A stretch of DNA of 32,583 bases from an uncultured Clostridia bacterium (GCA_944380415.1 CALWHN010000011.1:1-32583); one strand, 5' to 3'. Counted from the stretch's first letter, positions 8,257-16,241 are shown. Program-made: numbers and translations. The notes: generated by a model from the sequence alone, not told the origin.

Positions 8257-8970
8257 TTAATCTCTGCTTATTATAACAAGCAAAAGAAATCTAACCAAAT
8301 TTAAAACACCCATAACAAGCGCTGCAACATATGTCAGCCCTGCAGCTCTCAAAACTTTTCTACACCCTGGAAGCTCTGTTGAGTCCAAAATTTGGGTTTC
8401 TTTTAAAATTTTAAGCGCCCGGTTTGAGGCATTGTATTCAACAGGAAGCGTTATTAAGTTTATTACAATTGCTAAAAAGAAAAATACAACTCCAGCCAGA
8501 ATGAAAATCATTCCCCAAAGGCCATCCAGCCAGAGGAAGTTGAATAAAATGCCAAGAATTACCATTGGCCAAAGAAGTGTTGAAACAAAATTTGTAAATC
8601 TAACCGCCCCGTTTCTTAACTTTGCAGGAAAGTATTTTCTGTTATGTTGAATTGCGTGGCCAACTTCGTGGAGCGCAATTCCAAGCGCAGCAATTGAATC
8701 AGATTCTGCAACTTCTTCTGAAAGCGAAACACAGTTTTTTGAAGGATTATAATTATCCGTTAGCTTTCCATGAATGACATTAATAGTTACGCTTTCAAGA
8801 TTGGCTCCGTCCAAAACCTGCCTAGCCGCGTCCTTTGCCTTAATTCCGCTCTTTGCCTTAACCTTGCTAAAATAATGATAAGCAGAGTTAACTTTAGCCT
8901 GGGCAACAGCAGCAAGAATAATTCCAGGCAAGAGAACAATTCCAAGTAAAATATATTGCCAATAAAGCAT
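8257..8970 (-). CDS. Zinc metallopeptidase, YugP type (copy 1)
   Basis: Membrane-bound neutral zinc peptidase of the YugP/Zn_peptidase_2 family; substrates are not known. The 237 residues carry an N-terminal membrane segment (about 4-24), the zinc site HEVGH (H101, E102, H105), two close hydrophobic segments between about 130 and 175, and the probable third ligand E178 in LPVEYNAS. A final hydrophobic helix ends the protein. GGAGG precedes the ATG at 8970. It is 12 bases downstream of a paralogue with the same layout and 18 bases upstream of alaS. Whether this copy and the next act as partners is unknown. Confidence 0.92.
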   Translation of the reverse strand: MLYWQYILLGIVLLPGIILAAVAQAKVNSAYHYFSKVKAKSGIKAKDAARQVLDGANLESVTINVIHGKLTDNYNPSKNCVSLSEEVAESDSIAALGIALHEVGHAIQHNRKYFPAKLRNGAVRFTNFVSTLLWPMVILGILFNFLWLDGLWGMIFILAGVVFFFLAIVINLITLPVEYNASNRALKILKETQILDSTELPGCRKVLRAAGLTYVAALVMGVLNLVRFLLLVIISRD

Positions 8971-8982
8971 AAGTTAGCCTCC

Positions 8983-9693
8983 TTAAAAAAGTTTAGACTT
9001 CCTGGTCAAGAATGTCCACCACAAAATGCTTCTCAAGAAATCTCCAACATATGTTAAAAGCGCGGCCTTTAACAAATCTTTAGCCATTGCCATCTCTTCA
9101 TCGTCAAATGTTTCTGTTCGTTTTAAAAGATCCAGCCCCCTTTTTGAAGCATCTTTTTCTAGTGGAATTAACGAAAGCTTAACAATTAATGCAAAAAGAA
9201 AAATTGCAAGCGCCAAAATCAAAAATGCAAGCCCAATGTAATATAAATCTGGAAAAAGCAAAAATAGAAACAAACCAATAACTGTAAATGGAAACATAAA
9301 GTAACCAACAATCTTAACAACCTTTGACATGGTTCTATTGATGCTAAGTTTTTTTGAAGCCATCAGGTGTTGGCTTGCATGGCCAAATTCGTGAGAAACA
9401 ACCGTAAGCGCTGCAACTGTTGCAGAATCACACGTTGCTTCGGAAAGAACAACCATTCGAGATTTTGTGCTGTAGCCGTCTGTTAAATAGCCCTTTGTTC
9501 TTCCAACCATAATTCTGCTTCCAAAGACATTGTTGGTTAAAAAGAGAGCAAATTGACCGCCAGTTATTTTTTTATTGCAAGGAACATGGTTGTATTTTTC
9601 AAACGTATCCTCAAGTTGGGCGTTGGAATAGGTTGCTATTGCAAGCGCAAATAGCAAAAACAAAACAACAACACCAATCAAAATATAAACCAT
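8983..9693 (-). CDS. Zinc metallopeptidase, YugP type (copy 2)
   Basis: Second YugP-family membrane metallopeptidase, 236 residues, organised just like its downstream neighbour: membrane segment 2-20, HEFGH at 101-105, two central hydrophobic segments and the probable third ligand E179 in IPLEKDAS. The sequences are clearly paralogous but diverged outside the active site, so the duplication is old. No Shine-Dalgarno site precedes the ATG. Instead a TATAAT box ends eight bases before it, predicting a leaderless mRNA. The start is supported because the hydrophobic segment begins right at the methionine, as in relatives. It heads the yugP-yugP-alaS unit, just after trxA. Confidence 0.92.
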   Translation of the reverse strand: MVYILIGVVVLFLLFALAIATYSNAQLEDTFEKYNHVPCNKKITGGQFALFLTNNVFGSRIMVGRTKGYLTDGYSTKSRMVVLSEATCDSATVAALTVVSHEFGHASQHLMASKKLSINRTMSKVVKIVGYFMFPFTVIGLFLFLLFPDLYYIGLAFLILALAIFLFALIVKLSLIPLEKDASKRGLDLLKRTETFDDEEMAMAKDLLKAALLTYVGDFLRSILWWTFLTRKSKLF

Positions 9694-9700
9694 GGAATAA

Positions 9701-9729
9701 ATTATATACTCAAGTTAAGTAAATTACAA
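9701..9729 (-). promoter_or_regulatory. Predicted leaderless promoter of YugP copy 2
   Basis: Reverse-strand TTGTAA (9729-9724), a 17-base spacer and a perfect TATAAT (9706-9701). The -35 overlaps the trxA stop codon. Exactly seven bases separate the -10 from the ATG at 9693, placing the predicted transcription start at about 9694, one base before the start codon. Confidence 0.6.
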
Positions 9730-10035
9730 ATATTTTTTTACTGCTTCTTCAATTTGGCTTTTTTGCCTTAAGCCAATCATTTTTTCTTGCTCTTGGCCTT
9801 CTTTAAACACAATCATTGTTGGAACGCTCATGATTCCATATTTTCTAGCAAGATCCAAACTCTCGTCAATGTCAACTTTAACAACGTTGAACTTGCCTTC
9901 GCTGTCCTCTTCAACTTTCTCTAAAATTGGAGAAAGCATTTTGCATGGCCCACACCACGTTGCAAAAAAGTCAACAATTGTTGGCTTCTCGCCCTTAATA
10001 ACATCTTCAAATTCGTTGCTTTGAACAATTTTCAT
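9724..10035 (-). CDS. trxA: Thioredoxin
   Basis: Cytoplasmic disulfide reductase of 103 residues. The active site WCGPC sits at 27-31 (C28, C31) after VDFFAT, followed by the KVDIDE strand, the cis-proline loop SVPTMIVFKEGQE and a C-terminal helix. It has the normal thioredoxin length and order with no signal peptide. GGAGG lies before the ATG, within the end of the preceding RseC-like gene; start and stop overlap as ATGA (10035-10032), so translation is probably coupled. No thioredoxin reductase is nearby. Confidence 0.96.
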   Translation of the reverse strand: MKIVQSNEFEDVIKGEKPTIVDFFATWCGPCKMLSPILEKVEEDSEGKFNVVKVDIDESLDLARKYGIMSVPTMIVFKEGQEQEKMIGLRQKSQIEEAVKKYL

Positions 10036-10418
10036 TTTATTTCCTCCTCTATATTATTATTAACTTTTTCAGCAATATATTTATTGGTTGGAATTTTAGA
10101 AAGAAAAATTTTTATTACAATTAGGCAAATTAAACCAAAAATTGTCGTCCCTATAACCAAAAGAAAGTGGTATAATTCCTCCTCAAAGAAGAACCCAAAG
10201 CCGAAACCAAACAGGAAGGTTATCATTGGAATCATGTAAATTAAAATTTCCCAACTGCTCTTTAAAAAGGGCGCTTTTAACAAATTTACCTTTTCGCCAA
10301 CTTCAAGCTTTTCGTTTGATTTTGCAACAAATTTTTCTTCTCCAGAAGAAACTAAAACAACTTTTTCATTTGCCTCTAAAACTGTGCAATTTTCTTTAAA
10401 AATTTCCTTTTCTTTCAT
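10032..10418 (-). CDS. RseC/MucC-like two-helix membrane protein
   Basis: A 128-residue membrane protein. An N-terminal soluble part of about 50 residues ends with EKLEVGEKVNLLKAPFLKSS, followed by two close transmembrane helices (about 58-75 and 83-105) and a charged tail. This layout matches the RseC/MucC (SoxR-reducing) family, but the family's clustered N-terminal cysteines are missing: only one cysteine is seen there (ENCTVLE). I therefore make the family call with reserve. Two ATGs lie in tandem (10421, 10418); a TATAAT box seven bases before the second predicts a leaderless mRNA starting there. It overlaps trxA by four bases, which hints at a redox or envelope role but does not prove it. 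Confidence 0.6.
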   Translation of the reverse strand: MKEKEIFKENCTVLEANEKVVLVSSGEEKFVAKSNEKLEVGEKVNLLKAPFLKSSWEILIYMIPMITFLFGFGFGFFFEEELYHFLLVIGTTIFGLICLIVIKIFLSKIPTNKYIAEKVNNNIEEEIK

Positions 10419-10425
10419 CATTGTT

Positions 10426-10453
10426 ATTATATCAAAACATTCTCTTTAATCAA
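10426..10453 (-). promoter_or_regulatory. Predicted leaderless promoter of the RseC-like gene and trxA
   Basis: Reverse-strand TTGATT (10453-10448), a 16-base spacer and a perfect TATAAT (10431-10426). Seven bases separate the -10 from the ATG at 10418, so transcription should begin within a base or two of that codon. No Shine-Dalgarno site is present. Confidence 0.55.
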
Positions 10454-10458
10454 AGCGT

Positions 10459-11130
10459 TTATTCAACTAATTTGCCTATGACATATGCGCCAATTGTAAT
10501 TCCACAAGCAGAAGGATAGAAACTTGTTGACCCAACTTTTGCGCTTTTAACTGAATCATCTGGCGAATAACAAACCATAAGGCTTTCAATTTTATTGTCC
10601 CTTGCAAGTTTTCTAAATTTTTTAGAAAGAGGATCGTTGTGTGTTTTAAACAAATCGTCTATTTTAAAATTTGGAATTGAAACTCTGTTTCCGGCCCCCA
10701 TCGAACTGATAATTTTAATTCCATTTTCCTGGCATGTTTTTGCAAGAAAAACTTTTCCGTTTAAATCGTCAATTGCATCAACAACAAAGTCAAATTTGTC
10801 ATCAAAAATTCTGCCAATTGTTTCTTTATTTACCTTAACATTATATGTTAAAACATTGCAATTTGGGTTGATTTCAAAAATTCTTTCCTTCATAACCTCA
10901 ACTTTTGGGCGACCAATTGTTGAAGAAAGCGCTATGATTTGCCTGTTTATATTGCTTTCGCTGACGTTGTCGAAATCGACAATTGAAAGGTTCCCAACTC
11001 CTCCTCTCGCCAAAACCTCGCAAACATATCCGCCAACGCCGCCAATTCCAACAACTAAAACATGGGCAAACTTTAATTTGTCCATGTTTTTCTTCCCAAA
11101 TAAAAGCTCAGATCTAGAAAATCTTTCCAT
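10459..11130 (-). CDS. tcdA: tRNA threonylcarbamoyladenosine dehydratase (TcdA/CsdL), ThiF/E1-like
   Basis: ATP-dependent enzyme that cyclises t6A to ct6A at position 37 of ANN-decoding tRNAs. The 223 residues begin MERFSRSELLFGKK, then a Rossmann nucleotide loop GIGGVGG at 28-34, the adenylation segment VDFDNVSESNINRQ (about 51-65), VDAIDD, SSMGAGNR and a C-terminal CYSPDDSV...SFYPSACG block. These follow the CsdL/TcdA pattern rather than ThiF or MoeB; no ubiquitin-like partner is nearby. The start codon overlaps the hslU stop as TAATG, indicating translational coupling, as no good ribosome site precedes it. It ends the hslV-hslU-tcdA unit. Confidence 0.9.
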   Translation of the reverse strand: MERFSRSELLFGKKNMDKLKFAHVLVVGIGGVGGYVCEVLARGGVGNLSIVDFDNVSESNINRQIIALSSTIGRPKVEVMKERIFEINPNCNVLTYNVKVNKETIGRIFDDKFDFVVDAIDDLNGKVFLAKTCQENGIKIISSMGAGNRVSIPNFKIDDLFKTHNDPLSKKFRKLARDNKIESLMVCYSPDDSVKSAKVGSTSFYPSACGITIGAYVIGKLVE

Positions 11131-12437
11131 TATAAAACATACTTTTTGAGGTCATATTTCTTTCTGTTCTCGCTAAATGCATTTTGAACATATGGCCTGT
11201 CTATTTTAACTTTAAGCATTGGATGGTCGCCAGTTGCGTTAAAAGAGATGTCCTCCAAAACCTTCTCAATAATCGAATGAAGACGCCTTGCCCCAATGTT
11301 TTCGCTCGTTTCATTTTCAACTTCCGCCATCTCGGAAATTTCTTTAAGGGCGTCGTCTGTAAATTCAAGGTCGATGTTATCAACTTTCAAAAGCTCTGCA
11401 TACTGCGTTGTTACAGAAGTTTTTGTTTCGGTTAAAATTCTGTAAAAATCGTCCTTTGTCAGGTTCTTCAATTCAACCTTAATTGGAAATCTTCCTTGAA
11501 GTTCTGGAATCATATCCTCAATTTTTGAAACATGGAATGCACCAGAAGCAATAAACAAAATATAGTCCGTTTTAACATTTCCATACTTCGTTGCAACTGT
11601 TGAACCTTCAACAATAGGAAGAATATCCCTTTGAACACCTTCGCGAGAAACATCTGGGCCATTTGAGGCTGATTTTCCAATAATCTTATCCATCTCGTCA
11701 ATAAAGATAATTCCGTCCTCTTCAGCGCGGCGAATTGCTTCACTATTGACACTATCCATGTCTATCATCTTTTCAGATTCTTCTGAAATTAAAAGCTCTC
11801 TTGCCTCTTTAATTGTAACTTTTCTCCTCTTTTTCTTCTGAGGAAAAATTCCGCCCATTATAGTTCCAATATTAATTTCTGCAACGCCATTTGAAAGGTC
11901 AAACGGTTTTGGCGTATCCTTAACTTCAATTTCAACAATTTCCTCGTCAAGTTTTCCTTCGCTGTAATCAGCTTTGATCTTTTCTTTTAACTCGTCTGGA
12001 TTTTCAGTTGGATTTTTTGCTAGCTGAGCCTTTGTTATTGCCTCAAGCAAAATTCTGTCAACAACTTCCTTCGCTTTAGTTTCAACTTCGTGCTGCTTTT
12101 CATCTTTAACCATTCTAACAGATGTTTCAACAAGGTCTCTAACCATGCTTTCAACATCTCTTCCAACATAGCCAACTTCGGTGTACTTAGTTGCCTCAAT
12201 TTTGATAAATGGCGCTTTAACAAGCTTTGCAAGCCTTCTTGCAATCTCCGTTTTTCCAACGCCGGTTGGGCCCTTCATTATAATGTTTTTAGGCGTTATT
12301 TCATCTTTCATTTCCTTTGAAAGTTTGCTCCTGCGATAGCGGTTTCTAAGCGCAACAGCAACGGCCTTTTTCGCCTCGTCCTGGCCGATTATATATTGAT
12401 TTAATTGTTCAACAATTTGTTTTGGTGTTAAATTCAT
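11130..12437 (-). CDS. hslU: HslU (ClpY) ATPase of the HslVU protease
   Basis: AAA+ unfoldase that feeds substrates to HslV. The 435-residue product starts MNLTPKQIVEQLNQYIIGQ, with Walker A GPTGVGKTE, the pore loop GYVGRD, an intermediate domain in the middle, Walker B IIFIDEMDK, arginine-finger region ELQGRFPI and sensor-2 GARRLH. The C-terminal tail ends KKYVL, the peptide that docks between HslV subunits. An in-frame ATG at 12461 exists, but it lies within hslV and AGGAGA precedes the ATG at 12437, which also fits the family start. It begins 10 bases after hslV ends and runs into tcdA. Confidence 0.97.
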   Translation of the reverse strand: MNLTPKQIVEQLNQYIIGQDEAKKAVAVALRNRYRRSKLSKEMKDEITPKNIIMKGPTGVGKTEIARRLAKLVKAPFIKIEATKYTEVGYVGRDVESMVRDLVETSVRMVKDEKQHEVETKAKEVVDRILLEAITKAQLAKNPTENPDELKEKIKADYSEGKLDEEIVEIEVKDTPKPFDLSNGVAEINIGTIMGGIFPQKKKRRKVTIKEARELLISEESEKMIDMDSVNSEAIRRAEEDGIIFIDEMDKIIGKSASNGPDVSREGVQRDILPIVEGSTVATKYGNVKTDYILFIASGAFHVSKIEDMIPELQGRFPIKVELKNLTKDDFYRILTETKTSVTTQYAELLKVDNIDLEFTDDALKEISEMAEVENETSENIGARRLHSIIEKVLEDISFNATGDHPMLKVKIDRPYVQNAFSENRKKYDLKKYVL

Positions 12438-12447
12438 AATCTCTCCT

Positions 12448-12981
12448 TTAAATTTCCTCAACAGTTAAGTGATCATTAGTAAACACGCAAATTTTCCCGG
12501 CAATTTCAAGCGCCTTTTTAGCAATTTCCTTTGCGCTGAGCTTTGTGTTTTCAATCAGCGCCTTTGCGGCTGCAAGCGCATAGTTTCCGCCAGAGCCAAT
12601 TGCACAAACTCCGTCAGACGGTTCGATAACATCGCCATTTCCGGAAAGGATTAAAACTTGGTTTGAATCTGCAACAATCATCATGGCCTCAAGTTTTCTT
12701 AAAACTTTGTCTCCTCTCCAAAGCTGGGCAAGTTCAACCGCGCTTCTCATTAAATTTCCGGAATATTTGTTTAGCATCTCTTCAAAGCGTTCGCAAAGGC
12801 TAAATGCGTCTGCAACAGAGCCCGCAAAGCCTACAATTACTTTGTCATCATAAATTCTTCTAACTTTAACTGCATTATCTTTAAATATAACACTGTTTTG
12901 CATGGTAACTTGGCCGTCTCCGGCAATTGCCGTTTTTCCGTTCCTTTTTACCGCGCAAATTGTTGTTCCTCTTAGTTCCAT
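12448..12981 (-). CDS. hslV: HslV (ClpQ) peptidase of the HslVU protease
   Basis: Proteasome-like threonine peptidase that assembles as two hexamers with HslU. The 177 residues begin [11 protein letters not shown]; the nucleophile should be T6, exposed after removal of a five-residue propeptide as in other Firmicutes Clp[24 protein letters not shown] and the [16 protein letters not shown] block are all present. GGAGGAGCT lies directly before the ATG and, given the promoter at 13024-12997, is nearly the whole leader. It sits between topA and hslU. Confidence 0.97.
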   Translation of the reverse strand: MELRGTTICAVKRNGKTAIAGDGQVTMQNSVIFKDNAVKVRRIYDDKVIVGFAGSVADAFSLCERFEEMLNKYSGNLMRSAVELAQLWRGDKVLRKLEAMMIVADSNQVLILSGNGDVIEPSDGVCAIGSGGNYALAAAKALIENTKLSAKEIAKKALEIAGKICVFTNDHLTVEEI

Positions 12982-12996
12982 AGCTCCTCCAAATAA

Positions 12997-13024
12997 ATTA
13001 TATATCTCTAAAACTTTAATTCAA
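12997..13024 (-). promoter_or_regulatory. Predicted hslV promoter with a very short leader
   Basis: Reverse-strand TTGAAT (13024-13019), a 16-base spacer and a perfect TATAAT (13002-12997). The transcript would start near 12990, giving a leader of about nine bases that is essentially the GGAGGAGCT ribosome site. It would let hslVU be expressed apart from dprA-topA. Confidence 0.55.
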
Positions 13025-13032
13025 AATAATTT

Positions 13033-15030
13033 TTAGCTTGCTGGTGTTTCCTTTCCCTTCATTGGATTTGTGAAGGAATAGAATTTACATTTGTCGCAAG
13101 CATAGTAAATTTTTCCTGCCTTGCTTCGGCGAATTGAAACATTTCCCTCCCCGCATTCAGGACATTTCCCAATTACTTTAGGTTCATATTTAGGTTTGTT
13201 TGTTTCCAGTTTCATTATGTTTGTGCAATTAGGATATGCGCTGCAGCCAAGGAATTTTCCATATCTTCCCTCTCTAACAACCATTGGCGCTCCGCATTTA
13301 TCGCAAACAACATCTGTTTTCTCTGGCTGAATTTTAATTTTTTCCCTGCTTGCGCCAGCTTTGACCAAAAGCCCAGAAAAGCTGTTCCAAAAGCTGCTTG
13401 CAACATCTTGCCAATTCTTGCCCTGTTCGGCAATTTCATCAAGCCTGTTTTCCATGTCGGCAGTGAATTTAACATTAATAACTTGCCTGAAATTATTTGC
13501 AAGATATTCATCAACAACTTTTCCAAGCTCTGTTGGAACAAGATATTTTCCTTCGTGAACTGTGTAACCCCTTGCATCAAGCGTTGTAATTGTCATTGCA
13601 TATGTTGCCGGACGGCCAATTCCCTTTTCTTCCATTTCTTTAACCAAGCTTGCTTCGGTGTAGCGAGCAGGTGGCTTTGTAAATTTTTGTTCTGAAATTA
13701 GTTTGATAAAATTAAGCTGCTCTCCTTCGCTCATCTTTGGAAGCTTTGAAGGGTCGTCTTCCTTTTCAACATAGGATTTATAAACCGCCGTGTAGCCCAA
13801 AAATTCAACAGTTTTTCCAACCGCTTTAAAGCCATAGTTGTTTGCTGAAATGTCAACATTTACATTGTTGTAAATTGCGTCTGCCATTTGGCTTGCCAAA
13901 AATCTTTCATAAATAAGTTTATACAACTTAAAGTTATCTGGCGAAAGCGAAGACATAACGCTTGATGGTGTTCTCTCAATTGAAATTGGCCTAATCGCCT
14001 CGTGGGCATCTTGGGCTGTTTCCTTTGTTTTATAGATATTTGGTTTAGATGGAACATATTGCTCTCCAAACTCTCTTGCAATAAAGGTTAAAGCACTTGC
14101 TTGAGCGTCCGGCGAAACCCTTGTGCTGTCCGTTCTGATATAGGTAATCAAAGCAACTTTTCCCTCGCCTTCAATTTCAACGCCTTCATAAAGTTGTTGA
14201 GCGCAGAAGGAGGTTTTTTTAAGGTTCATTCCAAGTTTGTTAAGCGCGTCTTGTTGCATTGTGCTTGTTGTAAACGGCGCAGGTGCATGGCTTTTTGTTT
14301 GGGATTTTTTAATTTTAGAAACAATATAATTTGCGCCCTTTAAGTCGCCTTCAATTTGCTGAGCTTGCTCTTTGTTTTCAACTTTAATTTTCTTTCCATC
14401 TTTGGTTGAAAGAGCGGCTTTAAATTTTTGTTTTTCTCCCGCCTTTTCAAGCTCTGCACTAATGTTCCAATATTCCTCAGGAACAAAGGCCAAAATTTCT
14501 TTTTCTCTGTCAACAACAAGTTTAAGCGCAACGCTTTGAACGCGCCCAGCGCTAAGCCTTGGCTTAATTCTCTTGCAAATAATTGGCGAAACTTTATAGC
14601 CAACAATCCTGTCCAAAATTCGCCTTGTTTGTTGAGCGTTTACCAAATTCATGTCAATTTCTCTTGGATTTTTTAAAGCTTCTGTAACCGCCTTTTTAGA
14701 AATTTCGTTAAAAACAATTCTACACTTTGTTTTTGGGTCTATTCCAAGAATATATGCAATGTGCCAAGCAATTGCCTCTCCCTCGCGGTCTGGGTCGGTT
14801 GCAATTAAAACTTCGTCTGCTTTTTTTGCCTTCTTTTTAAGCTCTTCAATAAGCTCGCCCTTATCCTTCATAATTTCATATCTTGGCGTAATTGTTTTTA
14901 AATCCACGCCAAAATCTTTTTCAGGAAGATCTCTAACATGGCCCTTTGTTGCAAAGACGTCAAAGCCCGCCCCAAGATATTTTTTTAATGTCTCTCTTTT
15001 TCCCGGTCCTTCAATAATAACTAATTTCAT
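13033..15030 (-). CDS. topA: DNA topoisomerase I (type IA)
   Basis: Relaxes negative supercoils. The 665 residues hold the N-terminal TOPRIM domain (IIEGPGK at the start; metal site DPDRE at 79-83), the SAGRVQSVALKLVVDRE block at 160-176 and the catalytic Y297 in TYIRTDSTR. Two C-terminal zinc ribbons follow: CDKCGAPM...CSAYPNC and CPECGEG...CDKC. The length is normal for Firmicutes. AGGAGA precedes the ATG at 15030, 10 bases after dprA. The dprA-topA order is conserved in Bacillus and Clostridia, but the usual trmFO and xerC between topA and hslV are absent here. Confidence 0.97.
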   Translation of the reverse strand: MKLVIIEGPGKRETLKKYLGAGFDVFATKGHVRDLPEKDFGVDLKTITPRYEIMKDKGELIEELKKKAKKADEVLIATDPDREGEAIAWHIAYILGIDPKTKCRIVFNEISKKAVTEALKNPREIDMNLVNAQQTRRILDRIVGYKVSPIICKRIKPRLSAGRVQSVALKLVVDREKEILAFVPEEYWNISAELEKAGEKQKFKAALSTKDGKKIKVENKEQAQQIEGDLKGANYIVSKIKKSQTKSHAPAPFTTSTMQQDALNKLGMNLKKTSFCAQQLYEGVEIEGEGKVALITYIRTDSTRVSPDAQASALTFIAREFGEQYVPSKPNIYKTKETAQDAHEAIRPISIERTPSSVMSSLSPDNFKLYKLIYERFLASQMADAIYNNVNVDISANNYGFKAVGKTVEFLGYTAVYKSYVEKEDDPSKLPKMSEGEQLNFIKLISEQKFTKPPARYTEASLVKEMEEKGIGRPATYAMTITTLDARGYTVHEGKYLVPTELGKVVDEYLANNFRQVINVKFTADMENRLDEIAEQGKNWQDVASSFWNSFSGLLVKAGASREKIKIQPEKTDVVCDKCGAPMVVREGRYGKFLGCSAYPNCTNIMKLETNKPKYEPKVIGKCPECGEGNVSIRRSKAGKIYYACDKCKFYSFTNPMKGKETPAS

Positions 15031-15039
15031 TAAAATCTC

Positions 15040-16182
15040 CTAAACTAATATATAGCTGTTACCTGGAAGTTGTTTAACAACGCCCCTAATTTCAAGCATG
15101 GTCAAATTTGCATTTAACTTTCCAATTTGAAAACCAGTTAACTCTGCAAGTTGTTCAATTGTTTTTTCTCCATTTTCAAGATGTTTTAAAATTAACTGAT
15201 CCTCAACAGAAAACTGCAAATTCGAAACCGAAGGTGATTTTACAACATTTTCTCGAAAAGTGCAAACAATATCTTCAAAGCTCAAAACACACGCCCCTTG
15301 GGCGCTTCGAATCAATCTGTTCGTTCCCTTGCTCATTGCACTATTAATGTTCCCAGGAACTGCAAAGACCTCTCTTCCAAGCTCCAAGGCAAACTCCTTT
15401 GTGTGAAGAGAACCGCTTTTCTCGCCCGCCTCCGTAAGCAAAATTCCAAGCGAAAGGCCGGCGATTATTCTGTTCCTTTGAGGAAACGTGTAGAGCGCGG
15501 GCTGCATGCTTGGCCTGTATTCTGTAATTAAAAGCCCCTCGCGCGAAATTCGCCTTGCAAGTTCTGTATTGAAAGTTGGAAAGATGTGTTCAAATCCTCC
15601 TCCCAAAACTGCAATTGTTTTTCCTCCAGCCTCAAGAGCCGTTTTATGGGCAACGCTGTCAACTCCCGCAGCAAGGCCGCTAACAATTGTAAAGTTATTC
15701 TGGGAAAGGCCCTTGCAAAATTTCTCAGTTACAAGTTTTCCATAGGAAGTTGGCGTTCTTGTTCCAACAACGCCAATACAATCTGAATTTAAAAGAGAAA
15801 TATCCCCCAAACAAAAGAGGGTTTGAGGAGGAAATTCAAGCTCTAAAAGTTTTTTAGGATAGTCCTCACTGAATGGAGTTAGAACAACAATTTCCCTTGA
15901 ATTTAAATTTTTAATATAGCTTTCCAAAAGGTTATCCTCAATTGCCTTTTTCATTTGGGCAACTGTTTTGTGATATTTTTCAGAAACATTCTCAGCCTGA
16001 GACTCTCTTTTCATAAGCTTGACGAAAGTTTTGTTAATTTCCTTTTCCCTTTCATAAAAATTCTCCAAAAGCTCGCTTGGCTCATCAAAAAGGCTTAAAA
16101 GCTCGGCCTCCTTCTGAGGCATTAAATCAAACAGACTTAAAAATATCAAAGCTTTCTCATTTATACTATAATTTTTTTCCAT
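15040..16182 (-). CDS. dprA: DNA-processing protein DprA
   Basis: Binds incoming single-stranded DNA and loads RecA; also widely kept in non-competent bacteria. The Rossmann-like domain shows GVVGTRTPTSYG, SGLAAGVDSVAHKTAL, AVLGGGF, ITEYRP and FPQRNRIIAGLS, all standard. A winged-helix domain closes the protein (about 320-380). The N-terminal part carries a less conserved helical segment. The longest ORF would start at 16248, but that N-terminus (MLKKFYKSK...) lies across the promoter. AGGAAA lies seven bases before the ATG at 16182, so I take this start, giving 380 residues. It heads the dprA-topA transcript, divergent from the penicillin-binding protein gene. Confidence 0.93.
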   Translation of the reverse strand: MEKNYSINEKALIFLSLFDLMPQKEAELLSLFDEPSELLENFYEREKEINKTFVKLMKRESQAENVSEKYHKTVAQMKKAIEDNLLESYIKNLNSREIVVLTPFSEDYPKKLLELEFPPQTLFCLGDISLLNSDCIGVVGTRTPTSYGKLVTEKFCKGLSQNNFTIVSGLAAGVDSVAHKTALEAGGKTIAVLGGGFEHIFPTFNTELARRISREGLLITEYRPSMQPALYTFPQRNRIIAGLSLGILLTEAGEKSGSLHTKEFALELGREVFAVPGNINSAMSKGTNRLIRSAQGACVLSFEDIVCTFRENVVKSPSVSNLQFSVEDQLILKHLENGEKTIEQLAELTGFQIGKLNANLTMLEIRGVVKQLPGNSYILV

Positions 16183-16192
16183 CAAAATTTTC

Positions 16193-16235
16193 CTAAACTT
16201 AGAACCAAGTTTAGCACAAATCTTGGATTTGTAAA
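16193..16235 (-). promoter_or_regulatory. Predicted dprA promoter with overlapping inverted repeat
   Basis: Reverse-strand TTTACA (16235-16230), a 16-base spacer and TAAACT (16213-16208) with a TGn extension. A perfect inverted repeat, CTAAACTT (16193-16200) and AAGTTTAG (16207-16214) with six bases between, covers the -10 and the predicted start near 16201. It could be an operator or a short 5' hairpin. Confidence 0.5.
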
Positions 16236-16241
16236 ACTTTT

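Noticed and set aside
10595..11149. 184-residue plus-strand ORF opposite tcdA
   Set aside because: Antisense shadow of tcdA with no ribosome site and no recognisable domain.
12982..13032. Gap after topA considered as a lost trmFO or xerC remnant
   Set aside because: Only 51 bases remain, fully explained by a promoter and ribosome site.
14651..15043. 130-residue plus-strand ORF opposite topA
   Set aside because: Antisense shadow of the topA N-terminus; topA motifs on the other strand are complete.
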